From contig CAJMQQ010000071.1 of NCBI GenBank assembly GCA_905215625.1, forward strand, positions 1 to 10,449: a stretch of DNA of 10,449 nt, in the 5' to 3' direction. Positions 1 to 5,606 of this stretch are shown here, one piece after another; positions within the stretch are counted from its first letter, which is position 1; the number at the start of each line of letters is the position of its first letter. Under the pieces are notes generated by a model. The model did not search any database. It worked only from the letters and a program-made list of their open reading frames with translations, and was not told the DNA's origin. The position numbers and the translations under genes are program-made. Origin of the DNA: an uncultured bacterium (GTDB lineage: Bacteria > Bacillota > Clostridia > Lachnospirales > Lachnospiraceae).

Positions 1-104
1 GGAGCAGCTGTAGTTGCAGTCTCTGGGGCCTTTAATCCACAGCCAGCCATGGAGCCAGCTACCATCGCTGTACAAAGCAGTGCAGATAACCATCTTTTTT
101 TCAT
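1..104 (-). CDS. N-terminus of a secreted lipoprotein, probable ABC-transporter solute-binding protein (partial)
   Basis: Only the first 34 codons lie in the window; the gene runs off the left edge. The ATG at 104-102 follows an ideal AAGGAGG ribosome binding site (114-120). The translation begins MKKRWLSALLCTAMVAGSMA followed by GCG. This is a classic lipoprotein signal peptide with a positively charged start, a hydrophobic core and a lipobox (MAGC), so Cys22 should be lipidated and the protein anchored on the outer face of the membrane. The residues after the Cys (GLKAPETATTAA) form the usual flexible Ala/Thr-rich linker. Signal peptides of this kind are very common on Clostridia sugar-binding lipoproteins, and a YesM/YesN-type two-component pair lies just upstream on the same strand, which fits a sugar-binding protein. 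That assignment is inference, because no binding-domain sequence is visible. The gene has its own promoter and is separated from the regulator gene by a terminator. Confidence 0.75.
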   Translation of the reverse strand, partial: MKKRWLSALLCTAMVAGSMAGCGLKAPETATTAA

Positions 105-167
105 ATCTTATTTCCTCCTTTTTTTACGCGTTTTTAATAAAATTTTCATTTTCTTAACGCTATCTTA

Positions 168-196
168 ATTATAATCCTTTCCAAAATGATTTTGAA
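168..196 (-). promoter_or_regulatory. Sigma-A-type promoter of the lipoprotein gene
   Basis: Read on the minus strand, a -35 element TTCAAA (196-191) is separated by exactly 17 bp from a consensus -10 TATAAT (173-168). Transcription would start near 160 and give a leader of roughly 55 nt before the ATG at 104. The surrounding sequence is strongly A/T rich. The -35 matches consensus at four of six positions, so an activator may assist, but none can be identified from the sequence. Confidence 0.7.
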
Positions 197-203
197 CCGT
201 AAT

Positions 204-252
204 TTTTTGTGAATGCTAGTATTTTTTTAGCTACTTTTGTAATATTTTTGTG
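204..252. repeat. A/T-rich direct repeats (TTTTTGTG) upstream of the lipoprotein promoter
   Basis: On the plus strand TTTTTGTG occurs at 204-211 and 245-252, with a partial copy TTTTGT at 235-240. All three lie just upstream of the -35 element (191-196) of the lipoprotein promoter, where an activator such as the neighbouring AraC-type response regulator could bind. The 105-282 gap is about 178 bp and holds only the promoter, the terminator and these repeats. The repeats are short and low in complexity, so they may be chance. Confidence 0.25.
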
Positions 253-284
253 CAAAAAGAACAAGAGCCCCAAAAGGAGCTCTT
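252..284 (-). terminator. Intrinsic terminator of the sensor/regulator operon, overlapping the stop codon
   Basis: On the minus strand a 9-bp stem (276-284 with 263-271, one G-U pair) closes a 4-nt loop and is followed by GTTCTTTTT. The stem starts inside the regulator's TAA stop codon (285-283). It separates the regulator gene from the downstream lipoprotein gene, which has its own promoter. Confidence 0.85.
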
Positions 285-1083
285 ACTCTTCCCGAAAAAT
301 TGACGTTCTGTATTCTGTGGGACTCATACCAGTAATTCTACGGAACACTTTTGTAAAGTAATTGGAATCTCCGTATCCCACTGCTTTTCCTACGTCTTTT
401 ACATTAACCGTAGGCTGCTGAAGCTGCCTCTTTGCCTCTTCCACCCGGTACTCGGTCAAATAGGTCGTAAAATTTTTCTGGAAACACTGCTTAAACAGCT
501 TGCTGAAATACGTTTCCGAATAATTCATGGCCTTTGCCGCATCCTGCATAGAAATATCATACTGGTAATTGGCCTCAATATATTTCTCCATTAACTGGGC
601 CACTTTATTCTGCCGTCCGTCATTCAGATCCCCGTTTTCTTCCAGACCATCCTGCCAGGATTCTTCCTTATAATGAGATTCCTCTTTTCTCTCTTCCTGC
701 CCGTTCCTGGTCTCTGCAATCCGCAGGGCTTCCTCCATTACCAGAAGCAGTTCCTGTTCATTAAACGGCTTTAGCAGATAATCCAGGACCCGCACTGCAA
801 TGGCCTTTTTTGCATACGAAAATTCGTCAAATGCAGTCAGAAAAATAATACAGCACTCCTTATCCTGATTCCGAATCTGCTCTGCAGCTTCGATTCCACT
901 GATTCCCGGCATTTCTATATCCAGAATGGCTATCTGGAACTTTTCCTTTTCATACAATTCCAGTACCTGCCGTCCATTTTCTGCCTCAAACAGCCTGCAA
1001 CGGTCCCCCAGATTTTTAAACAGCGTCTTTTTTAAGACCGCTCTCTCAATTGCCTCGTCGTCTGCAATTAATACCGAAATCAT
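283..1083 (-). CDS. Response regulator, YesN type: receiver domain plus AraC-family DNA-binding domain
   Basis: This is a cytoplasmic transcription factor of 266 aa, paired with the sensor kinase immediately upstream. The receiver domain spans about residues 2-122. Its acidic pair is D8-D9, the phosphoacceptor is D55 in the ILDIEMPG motif, the switch Thr is T83 and the conserved Lys is K105 (KP). A charged, Glu-rich linker (about 124-160) leads to an AraC-type double helix-turn-helix (about 161-262) containing YFSKLFK and YFTKVFRRITGMSPTEYR. I chose the ATG at 1083-1081 because AAAGGAG lies 5 nt upstream. A longer frame from 1122 would overlap the kinase stop and adds 13 residues not expected before a receiver domain. 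Regulators of this type usually activate sugar-transport operons. The neighbouring lipoprotein gene is the obvious candidate target, though this is inferred from position only. Confidence 0.93.
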   Translation of the reverse strand: MISVLIADDEAIERAVLKKTLFKNLGDRCRLFEAENGRQVLELYEKEKFQIAILDIEMPGISGIEAAEQIRNQDKECCIIFLTAFDEFSYAKKAIAVRVLDYLLKPFNEQELLLVMEEALRIAETRNGQEERKEESHYKEESWQDGLEENGDLNDGRQNKVAQLMEKYIEANYQYDISMQDAAKAMNYSETYFSKLFKQCFQKNFTTYLTEYRVEEAKRQLQQPTVNVKDVGKAVGYGDSNYFTKVFRRITGMSPTEYRTSIFREE

Positions 1084-1088
1084 ATCTT

Positions 1089-1095
1089 CTCCTTT
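1089..1095 (-). promoter_or_regulatory. Ribosome binding site that sets the response-regulator start
   Basis: AAAGGAG lies 5 nt before the ATG at 1083 and inside the 16-nt gap after the kinase stop codon (1102-1100). This supports the 266-aa product over the longer in-frame version and suggests coupled translation of the pair. Confidence 0.8.
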
Positions 1096-1099
1096 CCCG

Positions 1100-2596
1100 C
1101 TACCACATTCTTGGTCCTTCATCCTGGGGAATCACCATCTGTACAACTGTGCCTCTGCCTTCTGTACTGTAGATCTGGAACTCTCCATGCTGGTACATAT
1201 TGTGAATCCGTTTGGAAATATTCCCCAACCCGATTCCCACTTTTGCCGTTTTTCCCCCTTTTAGTCCATCCCGCAGCTCCCAGAGTCTCTGGCTGTCCAT
1301 TCCCAGCCCGTTGTCTGCCACAGAGATGATGACCTGGTTTTCCCGTTCCCAGGTTCTGACTATAATTCTTCCTCCGGCTTCTTTTTTGGAAAGCCCATGG
1401 ATAATGGCATTTTCTACAATCGGCTGCATGGTAAACGCCGGAATCCGGACGCGCCAGGCGTCTGTCCGGATGTCCGTCTCATAAACAACTCTGCTGCCAA
1501 ACCGCATTTTCTGGATATAAATATAATTCTGCACCACATCCAACTCCTGCTTTAACGCCACGATCTGTTCCGACGTCTTTAAATTATAGCGGAACAGGCT
1601 GCTCATGCTGGTAATCATTTTTTCTGTAGTTTCTGCTTCTTCTAACTTCGCAGTGCACGCAATCATACTCAGGGTATTAAACAAAAAGTGGGGATTGATC
1701 TGGCTTTTCAACAGCTCCATTCTGGCGTCTTCCAGACGTTTCTCTGTCTCTATCCGTTCTACTTCCTCCCGGTGAAGGCGGCTGGACATCTCATTTTTCT
1801 CCTGGAGGGTGTGGATGTGTTCTTCCATAGCGTGTTTCATCCGGTTAAAATTCCGGACCAGTTGTCCCATCTCATCCTGATTTTTAATTTCCACATCTTC
1901 TTCTGAAAAATCGCCGGACTCAATCCGGGCAGAGCTTTCGGAAAGCCTTAAAACCGGATCGACCATTGTGTCAGAAAGCACTTTTGTCAGCCATAAAATC
2001 ACTCCCAGCATGATGCCGGAAACAATCAAAAGACCATAAGGAAGGGCAGAAAAACGTCCTGCCTTTTCCTGATAGCTGACATTTCCCTGATTCAATGTCT
2101 CCTGGATCAGACGTTTTCCATACAGCACCAGATAATCTTGTATGTCGTAAATCCAGTACAGCTGTTCCACATAATCTGGATCCGAGGTTCCCATAGAAAC
2201 CAGTTGATCCCTGAGGGTGCTGTAAGTTTCATAGGCGTTTTTAATGGACCAGGTTCTGGCATACCGGCGGCTTCCAATGGTCTGATACGAATATGGAAGG
2301 GCAGAAATGCTTTTCTTCGTTTCCTGAACCGCTTTCTCGTAAGAGTGCCTGCTTTCTCCGGTACCTTCCCGCATCATGGTCTGAAAGGCATCCCGTTCCT
2401 CTTCCATCGCTTCCAGAAAGGCCCCGCACCTGGCGTTGTCATTTAATATGTCGCTGAATCCGTCGATTGAAAATTCCACTAATTTAAAATTAAAGAAAGA
2501 AGAAACTACAAGCACCAGCGTCACAATGCTGGCAAAAGCCAGTAGTTTTTGCTGCAGGGAAATCGAATACCAGATTTTCTTAACCAGTTTACACAT
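1100..2596 (-). CDS. Membrane sensor histidine kinase, YesM / HPK7-like family
   Basis: This is a 498-aa two-component sensor that autophosphorylates and passes phosphate to the adjacent AraC-type regulator. Domains in order are a first membrane helix (about 18-37), an extracytoplasmic region of about 145 residues that looks mostly helical and has no family signature I recognise, a second membrane helix (about 187-207), a HAMP linker (about 208-260), a coiled coil, and a His_kinase-type dimerisation segment. The phosphorylatable His303 lies in SQINPHFLFNTLSM. The ATPase domain has the N box QPIVENAIIHG, the G1 box DNGLGMD (from 428) and the G2 box GIGLGN (from 454). The start at 2596 has GAGGTG 4 nt upstream. 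A TTG at 2608 could add four residues but lacks a ribosome binding site. The ligand cannot be read from the sequence; relatives often sense carbohydrates, sometimes together with a binding lipoprotein. Confidence 0.93.
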   Translation of the reverse strand: MCKLVKKIWYSISLQQKLLAFASIVTLVLVVSSFFNFKLVEFSIDGFSDILNDNARCGAFLEAMEEERDAFQTMMREGTGESRHSYEKAVQETKKSISALPYSYQTIGSRRYARTWSIKNAYETYSTLRDQLVSMGTSDPDYVEQLYWIYDIQDYLVLYGKRLIQETLNQGNVSYQEKAGRFSALPYGLLIVSGIMLGVILWLTKVLSDTMVDPVLRLSESSARIESGDFSEEDVEIKNQDEMGQLVRNFNRMKHAMEEHIHTLQEKNEMSSRLHREEVERIETEKRLEDARMELLKSQINPHFLFNTLSMIACTAKLEEAETTEKMITSMSSLFRYNLKTSEQIVALKQELDVVQNYIYIQKMRFGSRVVYETDIRTDAWRVRIPAFTMQPIVENAIIHGLSKKEAGGRIIVRTWERENQVIISVADNGLGMDSQRLWELRDGLKGGKTAKVGIGLGNISKRIHNMYQHGEFQIYSTEGRGTVVQMVIPQDEGPRMW

Positions 2597-2600
2597 ACAG

Positions 2601-2606
2601 CACCTC
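2601..2606 (-). promoter_or_regulatory. Ribosome binding site that sets the sensor-kinase start
   Basis: GAGGTG stands 4 nt before the ATG at 2596. It overlaps the alternative TTG codon at 2608-2606, which argues against use of that upstream start. Confidence 0.6.
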
Positions 2607-2639
2607 AAAAATAGTCATACAACCAATTCTTTCTGTGCT

Positions 2640-2669
2640 ATTATAGCCCCAAATCCATCCGGATGGCAA
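2640..2669 (-). promoter_or_regulatory. Promoter of the sensor/regulator operon, with a palindrome in the spacer
   Basis: On the minus strand, -35 TTGCCA (2669-2664) and a consensus -10 TATAAT (2645-2640) are separated by 18 bp. Transcription would start near 2633, giving a leader of about 37 nt. A perfect 12-bp palindrome (CCATCCGGATGG, 2655-2666) overlaps the 3' half of the -35 and the upstream spacer. A dimeric regulator bound there could repress the operon. Confidence 0.7.
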
Positions 2670-2674
2670 GATCG

Positions 2675-2710
2675 AAAAAACGCTTTCTGGCTTTGTCTGC
2701 CAGAAAGCGT
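2675..2710 (-). terminator. Strong intrinsic terminator after the dehydrogenase gene
   Basis: On the minus strand a perfect 12-bp stem (2699-2710 with 2680-2691) closes a 7-nt loop and is followed by a run of T. It begins 27 nt after the dehydrogenase stop and ends just before the sensor-kinase promoter, so the two transcription units are separated. The plus-strand reading lacks a continuous T run, so bidirectional function is doubtful. Confidence 0.95.
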
Positions 2711-2736
2711 CTGCTTTTCTGCCGTCTGATAACGTT

Positions 2737-3582
2737 TTATACTCCGGAGTAAGCGGAAAAACCGCCGTCAATAGGGATAACAGTTCCGGTAATAAAGCTG
2801 GCTGCCTCATTGTTTAACAGGAATAAGGCAGCGCCGTCTAATTCGCTGACTTTGCCGAAGCGATCCATTGGAGTTGCCGCCAGAATCTTTGCAGTTCTTG
2901 CGGTAGGGGTTCCATCCTCGTTAAAGAGCAGTCTTTCATTCTGCTTAGTTACGAAAAATCCCGGCGCAATGGCGTTGACACGGATGCCTGCCTTAGAAAA
3001 ATGAACAGCCAGCCACTGGGTAAAGTTGCTTACTGCTGCTTTCGCGCCGCTGTAAGCTGGAATCTTGGTCAGAGGGGTGTACGCGTTCATAGAGGAAATG
3101 TTTAAAATATTGCACCCCTCTCTGCCAATCATGTCTTTTGCAAATACCTGGCTTGGAAGCAGGGTCCCGATAAAGTTTAAGTTAAATACAAATTCTACGC
3201 CCTTCTGGTCCAGATCAAAGAAGGATACGGTATCTCCTTCGATGTCGCCGATTTCAAAATATTCTTTTGTGGTATTCGCTCTGGCGTTGTTGCCGCCTGC
3301 TCCATTAACCAGAATGTCGCATGGGCCAAACTCTTTTAAAATCTCTGCATGAACCTCTTCCAGGCTTTCTTTTTCCAATACGTTACACTTGTAACCCTTT
3401 GCAATGCAGCCGTCTGCGGTAATGGCGTCTGCCTGGGCCTGGGCAGCTTCCAGGTTTAAATCAAGAAGCGCAACCTTTGCTCCTGCTTTTGCCAGTGTGT
3501 GTGCCAGAGAACCGCAGATTACTCCGCCCGCTCCGGTAATTACCAATACTTTTCCAGTTAAGTCTGTGCCAAATACTCCCAT
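2737..3582 (-). CDS. uxuB: Short-chain dehydrogenase/reductase, UxuB/YjmF-like (putative D-mannonate oxidoreductase)
   Basis: This is a cytosolic NAD(P)-dependent oxidoreductase of 281 aa, the usual size of the Bacillus UxuB/YjmF branch, which interconverts D-fructuronate and D-mannonate in hexuronate breakdown. Visible SDR elements are the dinucleotide-binding motif TGAGGVICG (16-24), Asp41 at the end of the second strand (typical of NAD preference), the NGAGG motif (93-97), and the catalytic tetrad N136, S164, Y177 and K181 (YSGAK), then NAIAPGFF. The insertion FFDLDQKGVEFVFNLNFIG (about 121-139) resembles the mannonate-oxidoreductase group and is the main reason for the specific call. The ATG at 3582 is preferred because AAGGGAG sits 7 nt upstream; the ATG at 3588 would sit almost on top of it. 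The gene is monocistronic and divergent from an AraC-type gene that probably controls it. No uxuA or other uronate gene is in the window, so another sugar or polyol substrate is possible. Confidence 0.72.
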   Translation of the reverse strand: MGVFGTDLTGKVLVITGAGGVICGSLAHTLAKAGAKVALLDLNLEAAQAQADAITADGCIAKGYKCNVLEKESLEEVHAEILKEFGPCDILVNGAGGNNARANTTKEYFEIGDIEGDTVSFFDLDQKGVEFVFNLNFIGTLLPSQVFAKDMIGREGCNILNISSMNAYTPLTKIPAYSGAKAAVSNFTQWLAVHFSKAGIRVNAIAPGFFVTKQNERLLFNEDGTPTARTAKILAATPMDRFGKVSELDGAALFLLNNEAASFITGTVIPIDGGFSAYSGV

Positions 3583-3589
3583 TGTCATT

Positions 3590-3596
3590 CTCCCTT
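3590..3596 (-). promoter_or_regulatory. Ribosome binding site that sets the dehydrogenase start
   Basis: AAGGGAG is 7 nt before the ATG at 3582 but only 1 nt before the in-frame ATG at 3588. The downstream ATG, giving a protein beginning MGVFGTDLTGK, is therefore the likely start. Confidence 0.7.
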
Positions 3597-3622
3597 CATT
3601 TTTTTCGGTCTTATTGATGCCT

Positions 3623-3651
3623 ATTATAGCAGGAATCCGTCTGAATACTAT
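3623..3651 (-). promoter_or_regulatory. Promoter of the dehydrogenase gene, with a weak -35
   Basis: On the minus strand a consensus -10 TATAAT (3628-3623) is present, but the hexamer 17 bp upstream (3651-3646, ATAGTA) is far from TTGACA. A good -10 with a poor -35 is typical of activator-dependent promoters. The left arm of the inverted repeat (3652-3659) abuts this -35 position, where an AraC-family activator would contact RNA polymerase. Confidence 0.55.
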
Positions 3652-3692
3652 GGGGAACCTTGTGATATACATTGCAAAAGTTGCGGTTCCCC
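3652..3692. promoter_or_regulatory. Inverted-repeat operator candidate between the divergent genes
   Basis: The plus strand has GGGGAACC at 3652-3659 and its exact reverse complement GGTTCCCC at 3685-3692, separated by 25 bp. Centre-to-centre distance is 33 bp, about three helical turns, so both arms face the same side of the DNA. The left arm touches the dehydrogenase -35 position; the right arm lies between the -35 and -10 of the araC-type promoter. Binding at both could activate one gene and repress the other. The inner sequence also has a small GCAA/TTGC repeat (3674-3684). Confidence 0.45.
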
Positions 3693-3700
3693 TGTATAAT
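3672..3700 (+). promoter_or_regulatory. Promoter of the AraC-family regulator gene
   Basis: The -35 TTGCAA (3672-3677) and consensus -10 TATAAT (3695-3700) are separated by exactly 17 bp. Transcription would start near 3707, leaving a leader of about 20 nt with the ribosome binding site AGGAGG (3719-3724) 4 nt before the ATG. The right arm of the inverted repeat occupies the spacer, which would suit autorepression. Confidence 0.75.
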
Positions 3701-3728
3701 AAAAACATAACTCAGACCAGGAGGCCTT

Positions 3729-4637
3729 ATGAAAAAGCAAATCCCTATGGAGTTTATTACCAGGCAGTACATGGACAGCCGGGAATTTGAATTGTTTTAT
3801 TACAGTGATTCCGATACTCCTATCGGAAAAGTAGCCCTTCATACTCACGACTTTTATGAACTGTATTTTTTTCTGGAAGGAGACGTTACCTATGAAATCG
3901 GCGGAGAGCCTTTTCTTCTGGCCTGCGGCGACTATCTCCTGATTCCCCCAGGACTTCCCCACCGCCCTTTATTTGGGCCTTCCTGCAAAAATTACCGGAG
4001 ATACGTTTTGTGGTTCAGTCCGGATTTTCTGGAAACCGCCCGTCTCCAAAGCTCAGACTTAACCTATGGCCTGGATTACGCCAGAGACCACCGGATCTAC
4101 CGGTTTTCCACGGATTTTCTTCTCTGTCAGGAATTAACAGGCCGTCTGACGGAACTTCTAGTAGAATATGGTTCAGACCGTCCGTTCCGGGATACTTCCA
4201 TCCGGCTGATGCTTTTTTCCTTTCTTTTAAAGCTGAACCGGATCCTTTACGACAGCGTACACCAAAAAACGACCGTTTATGGAAATGGACTCTATATCAA
4301 TCTCTGCGATTACATTGACCAGCATCTGGACGAGGATTTAAGCCTGGACAGGCTGGCATCCTTTTTCTTTGTTAGCAAATACCACATTTCCCATATTTTT
4401 AAAGACAATATGGGGATCTCCCTTCACCAGTACATTTTAAAAAAACGAGTTCAGGCGTGCAAAAATGCCATCCTCTCCGGCCAGCCCGTCCAGCAGGTAT
4501 GTCAGCAATGCGGTTTTTCTGACTATACCACCTTCTATCGCGCGTTTAAAAAAGAGTATGGCATTTCTCCCAAAGAACTATACCAGCAGTTCCGTCCGGA
4601 ACATCATCAGACCGGAGCCAGGCTTCCTGTCCAGTAA
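3729..4637 (+). CDS. AraC-family transcriptional regulator with N-terminal cupin domain
   Basis: This is a 302-aa cytoplasmic regulator in two parts. The N-terminal cupin-like sensing domain (about 30-110) carries LHTHDFYELYFFLEGD and GDYLLIPPGLPHRP. His38, His40, Glu44 and His78 stand where cupins hold a metal, although many AraC-type sensors use this pocket for a sugar without one. The C-terminal double helix-turn-helix (about 189-290) includes LDRLASFFFVSKYHISHIFKD and YTTFYRAFKKEYGISPKEL, the AraC signature. The start is supported by AGGAGG 4 nt upstream and a good promoter. The gene diverges from the UxuB-like dehydrogenase across a 146-bp control region with an inverted repeat, so it most likely senses a sugar acid or related metabolite and activates that gene. 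The effector is unknown. Its 3' end overlaps the convergent ribF by 31 bp. It is the only plus-strand gene in the window. Confidence 0.92.
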   Translation: MKKQIPMEFITRQYMDSREFELFYYSDSDTPIGKVALHTHDFYELYFFLEGDVTYEIGGEPFLLACGDYLLIPPGLPHRPLFGPSCKNYRRYVLWFSPDFLETARLQSSDLTYGLDYARDHRIYRFSTDFLLCQELTGRLTELLVEYGSDRPFRDTSIRLMLFSFLLKLNRILYDSVHQKTTVYGNGLYINLCDYIDQHLDEDLSLDRLASFFFVSKYHISHIFKDNMGISLHQYILKKRVQACKNAILSGQPVQQVCQQCGFSDYTTFYRAFKKEYGISPKELYQQFRPEHHQTGARLPVQ

Positions 4638-5548
4638 GCCTGCGCTTGTTCCTTGTCCTTTTCGATCTGTGCTTTCAGTTCTTCCATTGTATCAAATTTC
4701 TTTTCCGGACGGATCTGTGAAAATAACCGGACTTCGATATACTGTCCGTAAAGATCGCCTTCATAATCTAAAAGAAAAGTCTCTGCCCCCACCGGATTGT
4801 CTCCGGTAATGGTCGGTTTCCTTCCAATATTGGTAACGCCTCCGTAAACCTTGTCTCCTGCAGTGACGCTGGAAATATAGACGCCAAAAGCCGGAAGATA
4901 TTTTTCCGGAGGCGGCAGAAGATTTGCAGTCGGAAAGCCCAGACGGCTTCCTCCGATTCCGTTGCCGTGGACCACAATTCCATGGATGGAATAAGGTTCT
5001 CCCAAAAGCTGGTTGGCTTTTTCAATCTCCCCTTTGTCCAGCATTTCCTTTACATAGGTGCTGCTGATGTCCCTGTGGCAGTCCTGTTCTTTTTCAATAA
5101 TCTCTGCCTGATAACCGTACTTTGACGCCAGTTTCTTTAAAAGTTCTGCGTTTCCCGCCCGTTTATAGCCAAATCCGCAGTCCGTTCCTGCTACGATTGC
5201 TTTCGCATTCATCTGACCTGCCAGAATCCGGCTGACAAATTCTTCCGGCTCCATATGGGAGGACTGGCTGTCAAAGGGGTATTCCACTAAATAGTCAATC
5301 CCGCTTTTCTCCAGATTGGTCCGCCGTTCTTCGTTGGTGGTAATGACCTTTAAGGGGCACTCTCCCACTACGGCCGCAGGTGCTGTTGCAAAGGTAAACA
5401 CCGCTGTTTTCCAATGATTCTGCCCTGCCAGCCGGTGCATGGCAGACATCAGTTTCTGATGTCCCCTGTGTCGGCCGTCAAACTTTCCAATACTGACAAC
5501 TGTAGGCTCTTCTATCTGAAATTCTTTTCTTCCTATGATGTACTCCAT
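4607..5548 (-). CDS. ribF: Bifunctional riboflavin kinase / FAD synthetase
   Basis: This enzyme of 313 aa phosphorylates riboflavin to FMN and then adenylylates FMN to FAD in the cytosol. The N-terminal nucleotidyltransferase half (about 15-170) has the ATP-binding HxGH motif as HRGH (27-30), the GTDCGFGYKR segment and ISSTYVK (from 161). The C-terminal flavokinase half (about 185-305) has GFPTANL (204-210), VTNIGRKPT and the catalytic Glu256 in ETFLLDYEGDLYG. I prefer the ATG at 5548 because AGGAA lies 7 nt upstream. The ATG at 5578 would add ten residues but has its AAGG directly against the start codon. It is the last gene of the infB-rbfA-nrnA-truB-ribF run, 58 nt after truB with no promoter in between. 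Its stop lies inside the convergent AraC-type gene, and no clear terminator follows. Confidence 0.96.
   Translation of the reverse strand: MEYIIGRKEFQIEEPTVVSIGKFDGRHRGHQKLMSAMHRLAGQNHWKTAVFTFATAPAAVVGECPLKVITTNEERRTNLEKSGIDYLVEYPFDSQSSHMEPEEFVSRILAGQMNAKAIVAGTDCGFGYKRAGNAELLKKLASKYGYQAEIIEKEQDCHRDISSTYVKEMLDKGEIEKANQLLGEPYSIHGIVVHGNGIGGSRLGFPTANLLPPPEKYLPAFGVYISSVTAGDKVYGGVTNIGRKPTITGDNPVGAETFLLDYEGDLYGQYIEVRLFSQIRPEKKFDTMEELKAQIEKDKEQAQAYWTGSLAPV
4619..4642 (+). terminator. Weak hairpin at the end of the AraC-family gene (possible terminator)
   Basis: A 7-bp perfect stem (4619-4625 with 4636-4642) closes a 10-nt loop and spans the TAA stop codon (4635-4637). The sequence after it is T-rich but interrupted (CGCTTGTTCCTTGTCCTTTT), so it is a poor intrinsic terminator. 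I found no better one for either convergent gene. Confidence 0.3.
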
Positions 5549-5554
5549 GAAGTG

Positions 5555-5559
5555 TTCCT
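5555..5559 (-). promoter_or_regulatory. Ribosome binding site that sets the ribF start
   Basis: AGGAA ends 6 nt before the ATG at 5548, with a second purine-rich AGGAAGGA (5562-5569) further upstream. The alternative ATG at 5578 has no properly spaced site. Confidence 0.55.
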
Positions 5560-5606
5560 GGTCCTTCCTGTCTGGCATCCTTATGCAAAAGCCAGTATCT
5601 GCCGTG

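Noticed and set aside
2589..2810. A 73-codon minus-strand open frame between the dehydrogenase and the sensor kinase
   Set aside because: It overlaps the dehydrogenase 3' end, runs through the strong terminator and the kinase promoter, and has no ribosome binding site.
3648..3962. A 104-codon minus-strand open frame crossing the divergent region
   Set aside because: It lies antisense to the start of the AraC-type gene and across its promoter, with no supporting ribosome binding site or homology I recognise.
5549..5606. A riboswitch or separate promoter before ribF
   Set aside because: The 58-nt gap is too short for an FMN riboswitch and shows no -10/-35 pair; ribF appears cotranscribed with truB.
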